64,000 nt of DNA, taken from positions 30,807 to 94,806 of the forward strand of contig CAWEPH010000014.1 in assembly GCA_963810915.1 (NCBI GenBank), in the 5' to 3' direction. Both the position numbers and the translations under genes were made by a program. The notes beneath the pieces are model-generated. The model made no database searches. It saw only the letters and a program-made list of their open reading frames with translations, and was not told the origin of the DNA. This DNA comes from JAOUEA01 sp963810915 (lineage in GTDB: Bacteria > Actinomycetota > UBA4738 > HRBIN12). This document shows, piece after piece, positions 47,065-55,392 of this stretch. The stretch's first letter is position 1; the number at the start of each line of letters is the position of its first letter.

Positions 47065-47148
47065 ATGGATCCTCCCCCGACCCCGGAGCACGAGCTGATG
47101 GACGTCCCCAGCACTACCGAGCGCCTCGCCGTGACCGGGTCCCGATGA
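47065..47148 (+). CDS. Possible 27-residue leader peptide
   Basis: An ATG frame of 27 codons whose TGA overlaps the start codon of the metallophosphoesterase gene (ATGA). The overlap would couple translation of the two. It begins just after the putative -10 box, so it might be leaderless. No conserved peptide family is recognised; it may be chance. Confidence 0.2.
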   Translation: MDPPPTPEHELMDVPSTTERLAVTGSR

Positions 47149-48226
47149 GGGCGCGCAGGTCCGTCCGGAGCGCGCGCGCCGCCGCCCTCTGCGTCGCTGT
47201 GTGCGTGGCCGCAGGACTCCTCGCCGCGGCGTCTCCCGGGATGGCCAAGGTGCACGTGAAGAAGGGCGATCCCGTGATCGCCGCGGCCGGGAACATCGCG
47301 TGCGACCCGACCAACCCCAACTTCCACGGTGGGCGCGGCACGAAGCAGGGCTGCAGGATGCGCGCCGTGTCGAACCTGCTCCTGCGGCCCCACGGCCGGC
47401 CTCGGTACCGAACGGTGCTGGCGCTCGGCGACACCCAGTACACGTGCGGCGGACTCTCGGCGTTCCGGCAGTCCTACCGTCCATCGTGGGGCCGCGTGTT
47501 CTCCGTGACCCGGCCGGTCGTGGGCGACAAGGACTACCGGACGACGGCGAGCGCCCCGGGGGCGACCGGGTGCTCGCCGCCCCCCGGCGCGGCGCAAGGG
47601 ATTCTTCGCCTACTTCGGGTCGAAGCCGTTCGTGCATACGGGCTCGACCCCCGGTTCGGGCGCGTACTACAGCTTCGACGTGCCCTCGGGATGCTCGCCC
47701 GCGCAGCGGGAACCCGTGCTGGCACTTCATCGCGCTGAACGGCAATTGCAACAAGGCGATCGGGTGCGTGCCCGGCACGGACCAGTACGACTGGCTCGCC
47801 GCCGATCTCGCGGACCATCCGAACACGTCCTACGGATGCACGCTCGCCTTCTGGCACCAGCCGCGGTTCTCCTCCGGCGTCCACGGCAGCAACGCCGCCT
47901 ACGACGCGATCTGGCGGCTGCTCTACCGCAAGAAGGTCGACGTCGTGTTGAACGCGCACGAGCACGTCTACGAACGCTTCGCCCGGCAGAACCCCGACGG
48001 CAGGGCCGATCCGAACGGGATCCGCGAGTTCATCGTGGGCACGGGCGGCGCGAGCCACGTCCGGTTCCCGACCGGCGCCCGTCTGCCCACCAGTCAGGCC
48101 AGCAACGCCAAGACGTTCGGGATCCTCACCCTCCGCCTGCACCGCGACGGCTACGACTGGCGGTTCATCCCCGCGGCCGGCGGCCGCTTCACGGACGCAT
48201 CGGCCACCCCGACGCCATGCCACTGA
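47145..48226 (+). CDS. Secreted metallophosphoesterase (calcineurin-like), frameshifted
   Basis: About 360 residues, paralogous to the gene at 36975. A signal peptide (R-A-R-R start, hydrophobic core, cut near G-M-A-K) precedes A-A-A-G-N-I-A-C-D, L-A-L-G-D-T-Q-Y and V-V-G-D-K-D-Y. Later come W-H-F-I-A-L-N, L-A-F-W-H-Q-P-R-F and V-L-N-A-H-E-H-V-Y-E-R-F, supplying the His/Asp metal ligands. Frames break near 47590 and 47715. The E-H-V-Y-E-R and G-T-G-G endings match secreted alkaline or purple acid phosphatase-like enzymes. The next gene, a sulfotransferase, starts 10 bases before its stop, so they form an operon. Confidence 0.78.
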
Positions 48227-49091
48227 GTCGCGATCCCATCGCCGACGACGCCACGGTGATCTTCCTGCACGTCGGGAAGACGGCCGGAGCCACGATGCGT
48301 CGTGCCCTGCGCAGGGAGTACCGCAGCGCGGAGGTGATGGAGCTCAAGGCGCCCACCGTCGCGCGCCGGGCGGCTCCGCCGCGACGGGGCGATCGCGCTA
48401 CTTCGCCTCGCTCCCGGAGGCGGAGCGCGCGCGTCTCCGGTTGATCATGGGGCACATGACGTTCGGTCTGCACGAGGTCGTGCCGCGGCCCTCCACCTAT
48501 GTCACGCTTCTGCGCGAGCCGCTGGCGTTGATCGCGTCCCAGTACCACCACGTCCGCCGTCACGAGGGCCACATCCTGCACGAGGCGGCGCAGGAGTACC
48601 CGGACCTCGCCTCGTACGTCCGCAGCGGCATCTCGCTGGAGATGGACAACAGCCAGACCCGCGCGTTCGCGGGTGATTCCACCACCCCGTTCGGGGGATG
48701 CACCCGGGCCATGCTCGATCGGGCCAAGGCCAACCTCGTCGAACGCCTTCGCGGTCGTCGGCCTCACCGAGCGCTTCGACGAGTCGCTGGTGCTGATGGA
48801 GCGGGCGTTCGGGTGGACGAAGCTCCGGTACGTCACCGTGAACGTCGATCCCGGGCGCTCCCGCCGTCCGTCCCTGGGCGAGGAGGATCTCGCGCTCGTG
48901 CCGGACGCAGAACGCGCTCGACCTTGAGCTCTACGCGTGGGGCAGCGAGCGGTTCGCGGCGACCCTCGCCGGCGTGGCCGGGCTTCGACGAGGCGCTGGC
49001 CGCGTTCCGTCGCCGCAACGAGCGCTACCAGCCGCTCGGCAAGCTCGCGCAGCTGCCCAGGAACGCCGCGGAGCGGGTCGCCGGGCGCTGA
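48217..49091 (+). CDS. Sulfotransferase family 2-type protein, frameshifted
   Basis: About 290 residues. V-I-F-L-H-V-G-K-T-A-G-A-T-M-R-R is the PAPS loop of sulfotransferase family 2 (H-x-x-K-T-A-G). I-M-G-H-M-T-F-G-L-H-E and T-L-L-R-E-P-L-A-L-I-A-S-Q-Y-H-H follow as the 3'-phosphate block with the typical R-E-P. Frames break near 48370-48440, 48740, 48910 and 48980, while conserved sequence (V-G-L-T-E-R-F-D-E-S-L) reappears each time. It overlaps the phosphoesterase gene by 10 bases. This type modifies carbohydrates in other organisms. Confidence 0.75.
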
Positions 49092-49095
49092 GCGC

Positions 49096-49925
49096 TCATC
49101 GGCGCCCCCGAAGCCGGTCGCTCGCGACGCCCGCCACGAACTCCGCGTTGCCGACCAGGTACCGCTTCCATAGCCGTCCCGGCTCGGATCCCAGTCGATG
49201 GGCCCACTCCAGGCCGCTGCGTCGCATCCACTCCGGCGCGCGGCTCTTGGTGCCCGCCAGGAAGTCGAAGGCGGCACCCACCGCGAACAGCAACGGGGCG
49301 GTCGCCCGCTCGCGGAGCCGGGCGGCCATCACGTCCTGCTTCGGCGCGCCCAGGCCGATCCAGACCGCGTCCGCGCCAGCCGCTCGGATCCGCGCGGCCG
49401 TCTCGTCGAGCTCCTCGTCGGTGATGGCGCGGAACGGCGGCGACTCCACGCCAACGATCCGGATCTCGCGGATACGTCCGTTCGAGGTTCGCGCGCATCG
49501 CCGCGAGCGTGCTCCTCCGTCGCGCCGTAGAGGTAGTGCGCCAGCCCGCGGGTCTCGCCCCACGCGCACAGCTCGCCCATGCCGTCGGTGCCCGCCAGCC
49601 TCAGGGTGGGCCGGCCGTCGCGGCGCGCGGCCCACGCGACCGGCATCCCGTCCGCGACGTTCAGGTCGCCGCGGTTCAGCAACGCCCGGTACGTCGGCGT
49701 CGCGGCGCGCCTCCACGGTCGGGTGGGCCGCGCAGAAGTGGATCACGTGGGCGTTGCCCGTTGCGCGGCCGCAACCGATGAAGTCCTCGACGCGCGTGCA
49801 GGAACCCGGATCGCGACACGGGATCGATCCGCACGCCGTTGACGTGGGGGCCCTCCGTCCTGCGCTCGCAGACATGTGCCCCCGGCGCGGGCCGGCTGGG
49901 TGTCGCTCGTCATGTCGATGTCCAT
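49096..49925 (-). CDS. WecG/TagA/CpsF-family glycosyltransferase, frameshifted
   Basis: About 275 residues (GT26). It would transfer N-acetylmannosamine(uronic acid) or a similar sugar to a lipid-linked GlcNAc. Family landmarks are L-N-R-G-D-L-N-V-A-D-G-M-P-V, the G-T-D-G-M-G-E-L segment, Y-L-Y-G-A-T-E-E, W-I-G-L-G-A-P-K-Q-D, and A-V-G-A-A-F-D-F-L-A-G followed by R-A-P-E-W-M. Frames break near 49490, 49700 and 49810-49870. Start M-D-I-D-M at 49925 is tentative (49913 is also possible). It is convergent with the sulfotransferase gene and belongs to the polysaccharide locus. Confidence 0.78.
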
Positions 49926-50050
49926 CCTGGGTGTGTCGGCGGTCGGCCGGCCAGTATCGCGTGCGGGACGAGGGAGGGACAAGGGGAACGGGTCCACCGG
50001 CCCGTACCTTGACGGTCGGACGGGGGGCGCCGCAGCGCCGTCGGCGTCCC

Positions 50051-50056
50051 TACGCT
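50051..50056 (+). promoter_or_regulatory. Putative -10 box (TACGCT) of the MarR-family gene
   Basis: TACGCT fits TANNNT and ends seven bases before the ATG at 50064. A GGAG at 50058-50061 is too close to the start codon to work as a normal ribosome-binding site, so a leaderless transcript is likely. Confidence 0.4.
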
Positions 50057-50063
50057 TGGAGCC

Positions 50064-50522
50064 ATGGGAGGGACCGAGGCGAAGGTCCAGACGTGGTTCG
50101 CGTTCCACCGGGCGCACCGGGTTGCCGCGCGCGCGCTCGAGCGCGACCTGGCGATGACCGACGTCACACCCGTCGCCTTCGAAGTGTTGTCACGCCTCGA
50201 TGCCGGCGGCCGGGGCCGGTCTCCATGCCGCGGACCTCGCGGACCGCCCTCGGACTGACGCAGACGTGGCCTCGCGCCCGTCTGCGATCGGCTCGATCGG
50301 CCAGGGCTACGTCGAGCGCCGACGCGACGCGAACGACCGGCGCGTGAGCCGACTCGCGATCACCGCCCGCGGGCCACCAGGCCCTCGAACGCGCGATGCC
50401 GATCCACCTCGCCGGGGTGCACACGCATTTCTTCGACGGGCTCACCCAGAAGGAGGCACGCGAGCTCCGATCATGCGATGGGGAAGGTCCTCGCCCTCAA
50501 CGACGAGAGGCGTTCGCGTTAA
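50064..50522 (+). CDS. MarR-family transcriptional regulator, frameshifted
   Basis: About 150 residues of a winged-helix dimer. V-T-P-V-A-F-E-V-L-S-R-L-D-A begins the DNA-binding domain, D-L-A-D-R-L-G-L-T-Q-T is the recognition region, and Q-G-Y-V-E-R-R-R-D-A-N-D-R-R-V is the wing (the classic D-x-R-x-x-x-x MarR signature). Then F-F-D-G-L-T-Q-K-E-A-R-E-L lies in the C-terminal dimer helix. Frames break near 50215, 50250-50290, 50375 and 50475; the end is a TAA at 50520-50522. The neighbouring Bcp peroxiredoxin is convergent, so the target is not evident; many MarR proteins sense oxidants or phenolics. Confidence 0.75.
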
Positions 50523-50542
50523 GCGCTCGAGCTGTGCCCGCG

Positions 50543-51009
50543 TCAGGACGCGAGCGCCTTGCGTGCCTTGGGGACGGTGTCCTTCGGGCTGACCTTGTAG
50601 AAGGCGTCGCGGATCCGTCCCGTCCTCGTCCACCAGGAACGAGGAGCGGATCACGCCCATGTAGGTGTTCCCGTACATCGACTTCTCGCCCCAGACCCCC
50701 CACGCCTCGGCCACCGCGTGATCGGGATCCGACAGGAGGGGGAACCCGAGCGAGAACTTCTCGTCGAACGCGGCCTGCGCGTCTGGTTGGTCCGGAGAGA
50801 TGCCCACGACATCCACGCCGAGCGCGGCGAGGTCCTCCCGTGCGTCGCGCAGGGCGCAGGACTGCGTCGTGCATCCGGGGGTGTCCGCCTTGGGGTAGAA
50901 GTAGACGAGCAGCGTGCGTCCGCGGAAGTCCTCGAGCTTGCACGATGTCGCCCCGCTGATCGCGCAGGGCGAACGGCGGTGCGACGGCGCCGGGCGTCAA
51001 CGTGGCCAC
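50543..51009 (-). CDS. bcp: Thiol peroxidase, Bcp/PrxQ type, frameshifted
   Basis: About 155 residues. It reduces peroxides through a cysteine pair: D-T-P-G-C-T-T-Q-S-C holds the peroxidatic Cys and, five residues on, the resolving Cys typical of Bcp. V-V-G-I-S-P-D, F-P-L-L-S-D-P-D-H-A-V and Y-M-G-V-I-R-S-S-F-L-V-D-E-D-G follow. Frames break near 50935, 50830-50850 and 50615. The true end is a TGA at 50545-50543, preceded by K-A-L-A-S. Start M-A-T-L-T-P-G. Cytoplasmic; reductant is probably thioredoxin. Confidence 0.83.
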
Positions 51010-51065
51010 GCGTTCATCCTAGTCGGAGCGCGTGGCCCGGGCGACGGGGCGCGGCCCAGGTGCGC

Positions 51066-53118
51066 TCAGCCCTCGAGCTGGGCTGCGAGCGCTGCGGCAT
51101 CGCCGACCGGAAGCCGGCACGTGAAGCGCTCGCAGACGTAGGCGGCGGGGGCTGCCGTCGACGAGCCCGCGTCCCGCGAGCAGCGGCACCCGCTCCGCCG
51201 ACCGGACGTCCAGCGGATCGGCGACCGCGAGCACGACGTTGGGCCGGAAGCGGCGGGTGACCTCGGTCGCGAGGGATGTCGTCCGCGGATCGTCGAGCCC
51301 ACCGACGACCGCCACCTCGTGCGAGGGGCCGAGGTCGAGGTCGAGGGCGCACAAGGCGTGCCCGAAGCCGGTGGGCGCGCGGCCCATGACGTCGCGGACG
51401 AGCAGCAGGGCCGAGCGGCCGGCGTCGCTCGTAGCGGGCGTCACCGGTCAGCAACGCGAGGCGGAGCAGCGCCTCGGCCGCCGCCGAGTTCCCGCTCGGG
51501 ACGGCGTTGTCGTAGAGCTCCTTCGGTCGCAGCAGGAGCGACTCCGCCTCGGCATGGGTTTGGAAGAAGCCCCCGCGCTCGGCATCGGCGAAGCCGTCGA
51601 TCAACTCGTCGGCCAGCGCCCGGGCGGTCTCGAACCACCGCAGCTCGAACGTCGTCTCGTACAGCGTGAGGCAGGCGAGCGCCATCAGCGCGTGGTCGTC
51701 CGCGAACCCCGGCCCACCGCCCTGCCCGTTCCGCCAAGAACGGAGCAGGCGCCCGCCGTCGTCGCGCAGATGTTGCAGCACGAAGTCGGCGGCGCGCACG
51801 GCCGCGCTCACATAGGTGGCATCGCCGGTCGCGCGTCCGGCCTCCGCCAGGCCGCGGATCGTCATCGCGTTCCACGCCGTGAGCACCTTGTCGTCGATCG
51901 CCGGATGGACCCGCGCCTCGCGCACATCGAACAGCAGACGCCGGGCATCCGTGAGCTCCTCGGCGAGCTCGGCCGCGTCGAGGCCGAACTCCCGGGCCAC
52001 CGCCGCCACCGCCACGGGGCGCCACAGCACGTTGACGCCTTCCCAGTTCCCCTCCGGGGTGGCCCCCAGACAGCGTGCGACAGGCTCGCCCACGAGCTCT
52101 TCCGAGCTCCTCCCACGACCACACGAAGAACTTCCCCTCCACCCCCTCGGAGTCGGCGTCCTGCGACGACCAGAACCCGCCCTCGGGGTGTTGCATCTCC
52201 CGCAGGAGGTAGTCGGCGGTCTCCGTCACCACGCGGCGGTACGGCTCGTTGCCGGTGACCAGCCAGGCGCGCGTGTACAGCTGCAGGAGCTGCGCGTTGT
52301 CGTAGAGCATCTTCTCGAAGTGGGGGACGTGCCAGGCACGCGTCCGTCGCGTAGCGGGCGAACCCCCCGCCGAGCTGGTCGTAGATCCCGCCCTCAGCCA
52401 TCCGATCCAGGGTGATCATCACCATCTCCAGCGCCTCGGGCTCCTCGCGCACCGCCCGCCGCAGCAGGAACTCGAGCGTCATGGGCTGCGGGAACTTCGG
52501 TGCCGCACCGAACCCACCCCAGCGGCCGTCGAAGGCCCGGCCGAGCGACGCCACGGCCTCGCGGGCGATCTCCGCGGTCGAGAGGTTCCTCGGACGCCGT
52601 GAGTGAACCGGCACGCGCGATCGCGTCCGTCACGCGGCCGCCTGCACGACGAGCTCGTCGCGCCGCTCGCGCCAGGCGTCGGCGATCCCCTCGAGCACCT
52701 GGCGGAACGACGGCATGCCGTGGGCAGGCTCGGGCGGGAAGTAGGTGCCCGCGTAGAACGGACGCCCGTCGGGGGTGAGGAACGCGGACAGCGGCCACCC
52801 ACCGTGCCCGTTCATGGCCTGCACCGCGTCCATGTAGATCCCGTCGAGGTCCGGGCGCTCCTCCCGGTCGACCTTGATCGAGACGAAGCTCGCGTTCATG
52901 AGTGCCGCCGTGGCCGGGTCTTCGAAGGACTCGCGCTCCATGACGTGACACCAGTGACAGGCGGCGTACCCGATCGACAGGAAGATGGGCTTGTCGTCGT
53001 CGCGCGCGCGTGCGAGCGCCTCTTCGCCCCAGGGGTACCAGTCCACCGGATTGTGGGCGTGCTGGAGGAGGTAGGGGCTCGTCTCGCCTGCGAGGTGGTT
53101 CGACGCTCGCTCGGTCAT
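51066..53118 (-). CDS. YyaL/DUF255 thioredoxin-domain and six-hairpin glycosidase-fold protein, frameshifted
   Basis: About 680 residues when frames are joined. The N-terminal DUF255 domain is thioredoxin-like, with Y-L-L-Q-H-A-H-N-P-V-D-W-Y-P-W, A-A-C-H-W-C-H-V-M-E (the C-x-x-C pair) and K-V-D-R-E-E-R-P-D. The remainder is an (alpha/alpha)6 barrel: F-D-G-R-W-G-G-F-G-A-A-P-K-F-P-Q, G-G-I-Y-D-Q-L-G-G-G-F, E-G-V-E-G-K-F-F-V-W, D-D-K-V-L-T-A-W-N and N-S-A-A-A. At least six breaks fall at about 52630, 52595, 52335, 52100, 51430 and 51160. The protein family is widespread and related to human SPATA20; its reaction is not established. ATG at 53118 has GGATCGGAG upstream. Confidence 0.82.
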
Positions 53119-53199
53119 CGCTCCGATCCTTCGGGTTCCACCTTCGAAACGCGCTGGGCCCCATTCAGCTTGGGGGCGTTCGCTGCCGATGCATCCGGG

Positions 53200-53865
53200 G
53201 TGATCGAGCATATCCGCGTTCTCGTCGTCGACGACCGTTCCGAGCTGACCCAGGGACTCCTGCTCGCGCTTCCCAGCGCCGGGCCGATCCGCGTCCTCGG
53301 TCCCGTCGCGGACGTCGCGGAGGCGGTCGAGGTGGTCCGCGAGGGTCGGGCCGACCTGGTGCTCGTCGATCTGGATCGTCTCGACGGCCGCGGCATCGAG
53401 ATCGTGAGCGCGATCCGCGACGCGCGAGCCGACGTGCGCGTGCTCGCCTCGTCCACGATCTCCGGGACCGACGCGGCCACGCTCGCCCTCGCCGCGGGCG
53501 CCTGTGGTCTCCTTCCTCCGCAACGCGATCGCTCCCTGATCGACGTCTTCCGTCGAGCCTACGCCGGTGAGCTCGTGCTGCCGGCCGAGGATCTTCCTCG
53601 CCTGGTGGATCGGCTGCGGGCCCCCGGCACGCCGCCGTCCGGACCCGAGCGGCTCGCCACCCTCACCCGTCGTGAATGCGAGATCCTCTCCGGCCTCTCC
53701 GAAGGCCGATCCACCACCGAACTCGCGCTCGAGTTGGGCATCAGCCCGCTGACCGTGCAGAGCCACGTGAAGAACATCCTCGCCAAGCTCGGGGTGCACA
53801 CGAAGGTCGAGGCGGTCCGGATGGTGTGGCAGCACGGTCTCGGCTCCTTCACGCGTACCGCATGA
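53200..53865 (+). CDS. LuxR/NarL-type response regulator 1
   Basis: A 221-residue regulator, intact. The receiver has V-L-V-V-D-D (D11, D12) and a phosphoacceptor D57 in L-V-D-L-D, but the usual G-x-x-x-K end reads G-A-C-G-L-L-P-P-Q, without the conserved lysine. The C-terminal helix-turn-helix is L-T-R-R-E-C-E-I-L-S-G-L-S-E-G-R-S-T-T with V-Q-S-H-V-K-N-I-L-A-K-L-G-V. The GTG at 53200 is inferred from the domain start; no strong ribosome-binding site exists. It is the first of three similar genes in a row leading towards the Tad pilus locus; no histidine kinase is adjacent. Confidence 0.85.
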   Translation: MIEHIRVLVVDDRSELTQGLLLALPSAGPIRVLGPVADVAEAVEVVREGRADLVLVDLDRLDGRGIEIVSAIRDARADVRVLASSTISGTDAATLALAAGACGLLPPQRDRSLIDVFRRAYAGELVLPAEDLPRLVDRLRAPGTPPSGPERLATLTRRECEILSGLSEGRSTTELALELGISPLTVQSHVKNILAKLGVHTKVEAVRMVWQHGLGSFTRTA

Positions 53866-53876
53866 GCGACAGGGAG

Positions 53877-53882
53877 TAGCCT
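53877..53882 (+). promoter_or_regulatory. Putative -10 box (TAGCCT), leaderless start of response regulator 2
   Basis: TAGCCT fits TANNNT and ends six bases before the ATG at 53889, the same spacing as at 6943 and 18897. The nearest purine-rich AGGGAG is 13 bases from the ATG, too far for a standard ribosome-binding site. Confidence 0.4.
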
Positions 53883-53888
53883 CCCCCC

Positions 53889-54562
53889 ATGACGCCGCGG
53901 GTCGATCCCATCCGGGTCGCGATCGCCGGCGGCCACCAGGCCGTCCGGGGTGCGGTGCGGCTCGCCTGTGGCGCGTCCACCGATCTCGACCTCGTCGATG
54001 AGACCGGGGACCCCTCCCTCGCGGGCGACGTCTGCGAACGCTCGCATCCCGACGTCGTGGTGATCCACGTCGACGGCCCCAACGACGATCTCGTCGGGCT
54101 TGCGCGATCTGCGTGCGCGAGGGTTGGACACCGCGGTGGTCCTGCTCGCCGATCGCGTCGAGGGTTCCACCGTCCTCGCCGCGCTCAAGCTCGGGCGTGC
54201 GGGGATGCCTCGGCACGGCCGACGGCCTGCGCTCCGTCGGCGACGTGATCCGCAGGGTCGCGGCAGGCGAGCGCGTCGTGGCCTCCGAACTCGAACAGTC
54301 GGCCGTGATGGCGCTCGGCCATTTCGCTCGTCGCACGCGTGAGGGCTCCGAGGTCGAGGCGTCGTTGACCCCGCGGGAGCTCGAGATCCTCACCATGATC
54401 AGCGAGGGCTACACGATGCAACAGGCCGGCACCCGCCTGGGGATCTCTCCGCGGACGGTCGAGACCCACGTCGCCAAGCTCTACCGCAAGCTGGGTGTGC
54501 GCACGCGGGTCCAGGCCGTCTCGAAGGCGGCCCAGCTCGGTCTGCTGGATCTGGGCCGGTAG
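53889..54562 (+). CDS. LuxR/NarL-type response regulator 2, degenerate receiver, frameshifted
   Basis: About 224 residues. The receiver-like domain reads R-V-A-I-A-G-G-H-Q where the acidic pair normally stands, and V-V-V-I-H-V-D-G where the phosphoacceptor Asp would be (a His). Phosphorylation is therefore unlikely. The C-terminal DNA-binding domain is complete: L-T-P-R-E-L-E-I-L-T-M-I-S-E-G-Y-T with R-T-V-E-T-H-V-A-K-L-Y-R-K-L-G-V. Frames break near 54105 and 54205. It starts 23 bases after regulator 1 ends. Confidence 0.78.
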
Positions 54563-54675
54563 ACCCTCGACCTTCCTCGCCTCAGTTCCGTCGCCTTGCG
54601 TGCCGATAGCTGATCGGGGCGCCGGCGCCCGACCGGGCCTGCGTCCCCATATGTCCACAGCGACGGAGGACCCGA

Positions 54676-55380
54676 GTGGCACGACGAAGCGACGATGCGC
54701 AGCCCGCCCCCAGGCGCCGGCTGGGCGTGATCTTGGTCGACCCGCTGCCCGTGGTGCGGGCCGGTCTGACGATGCTCATCGATGACCGGCCGGACATGGA
54801 GGTGCTCGCCGAGGCGGGCACCGCCGATCAGGGGTTGGAGGCTGTCCAACGCGTGCGCCGATCGCGCGTCGTGGTCCTGGTGGGCCTCGGCCTGACGGGG
54901 GAGCACGACGGGTTCTGGTTGATCAGGACCCTGCGGGAGCGGTTCCCGTCGCATGCCGTCCTCGGATGCGGCGCGAACGCGGACGCCTCCATGGTGTCCC
55001 GGGCCCTGTTCGTGGGCGCCGACGGCTTCGTGGACAAGAACATCGATCCGGTGCAGTTCCTCCAGTCGCTCCGCAAGGCCGCGGACCGCGAGATGGTCCT
55101 GGCAGGCCCCGCTCAGCAGGCCGTGGGCATGATCGCCGAAGGGCTGGAGCGGCGTCGCGAACTCGACGTGAAGCTCACCGAGCGCGAGCGTGAGGTCCTC
55201 AGCGTGGCTGCTGAAGGACTCACCGCTCGCGAGATCGCTATGCGGCTCGGCGTGCGCGAGCGCACGGTGACGACCCACCTCGCGCGGATCTACGGGAAGC
55301 TCGGGGTCGGCACGAGACTCGCGGCGATCAGGCTCGCGGCGCGCTCCGGCCTCGTCACGGTCGGACAGATCGTCGAATAG
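54676..55380 (+). CDS. LuxR/NarL-type response regulator 3, degenerate receiver
   Basis: A 234-residue protein, intact. The receiver domain keeps one pocket Asp (V-I-L-V-D-P) and the lysine (F-V-D-K-N), but the phosphoacceptor position reads V-L-V-G-L-G-L, Gly instead of Asp. The C-terminal helix-turn-helix is L-T-E-R-E-R-E-V-L-S-V-A-A-E-G-L-T-A-R-E followed by R-T-V-T-T-H-L-A-R-I-Y-G-K-L. GTG at 54676 has GGAGG nine bases upstream. It is convergent with the membrane protein gene downstream (12 bases between stops). Regulation by ligand or protein contact rather than phosphorylation is inferred. Confidence 0.85.
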   Translation: MARRSDDAQPAPRRRLGVILVDPLPVVRAGLTMLIDDRPDMEVLAEAGTADQGLEAVQRVRRSRVVVLVGLGLTGEHDGFWLIRTLRERFPSHAVLGCGANADASMVSRALFVGADGFVDKNIDPVQFLQSLRKAADREMVLAGPAQQAVGMIAEGLERRRELDVKLTEREREVLSVAAEGLTAREIAMRLGVRERTVTTHLARIYGKLGVGTRLAAIRLAARSGLVTVGQIVE

Positions 55381-55392
55381 CCACTCGCGACC

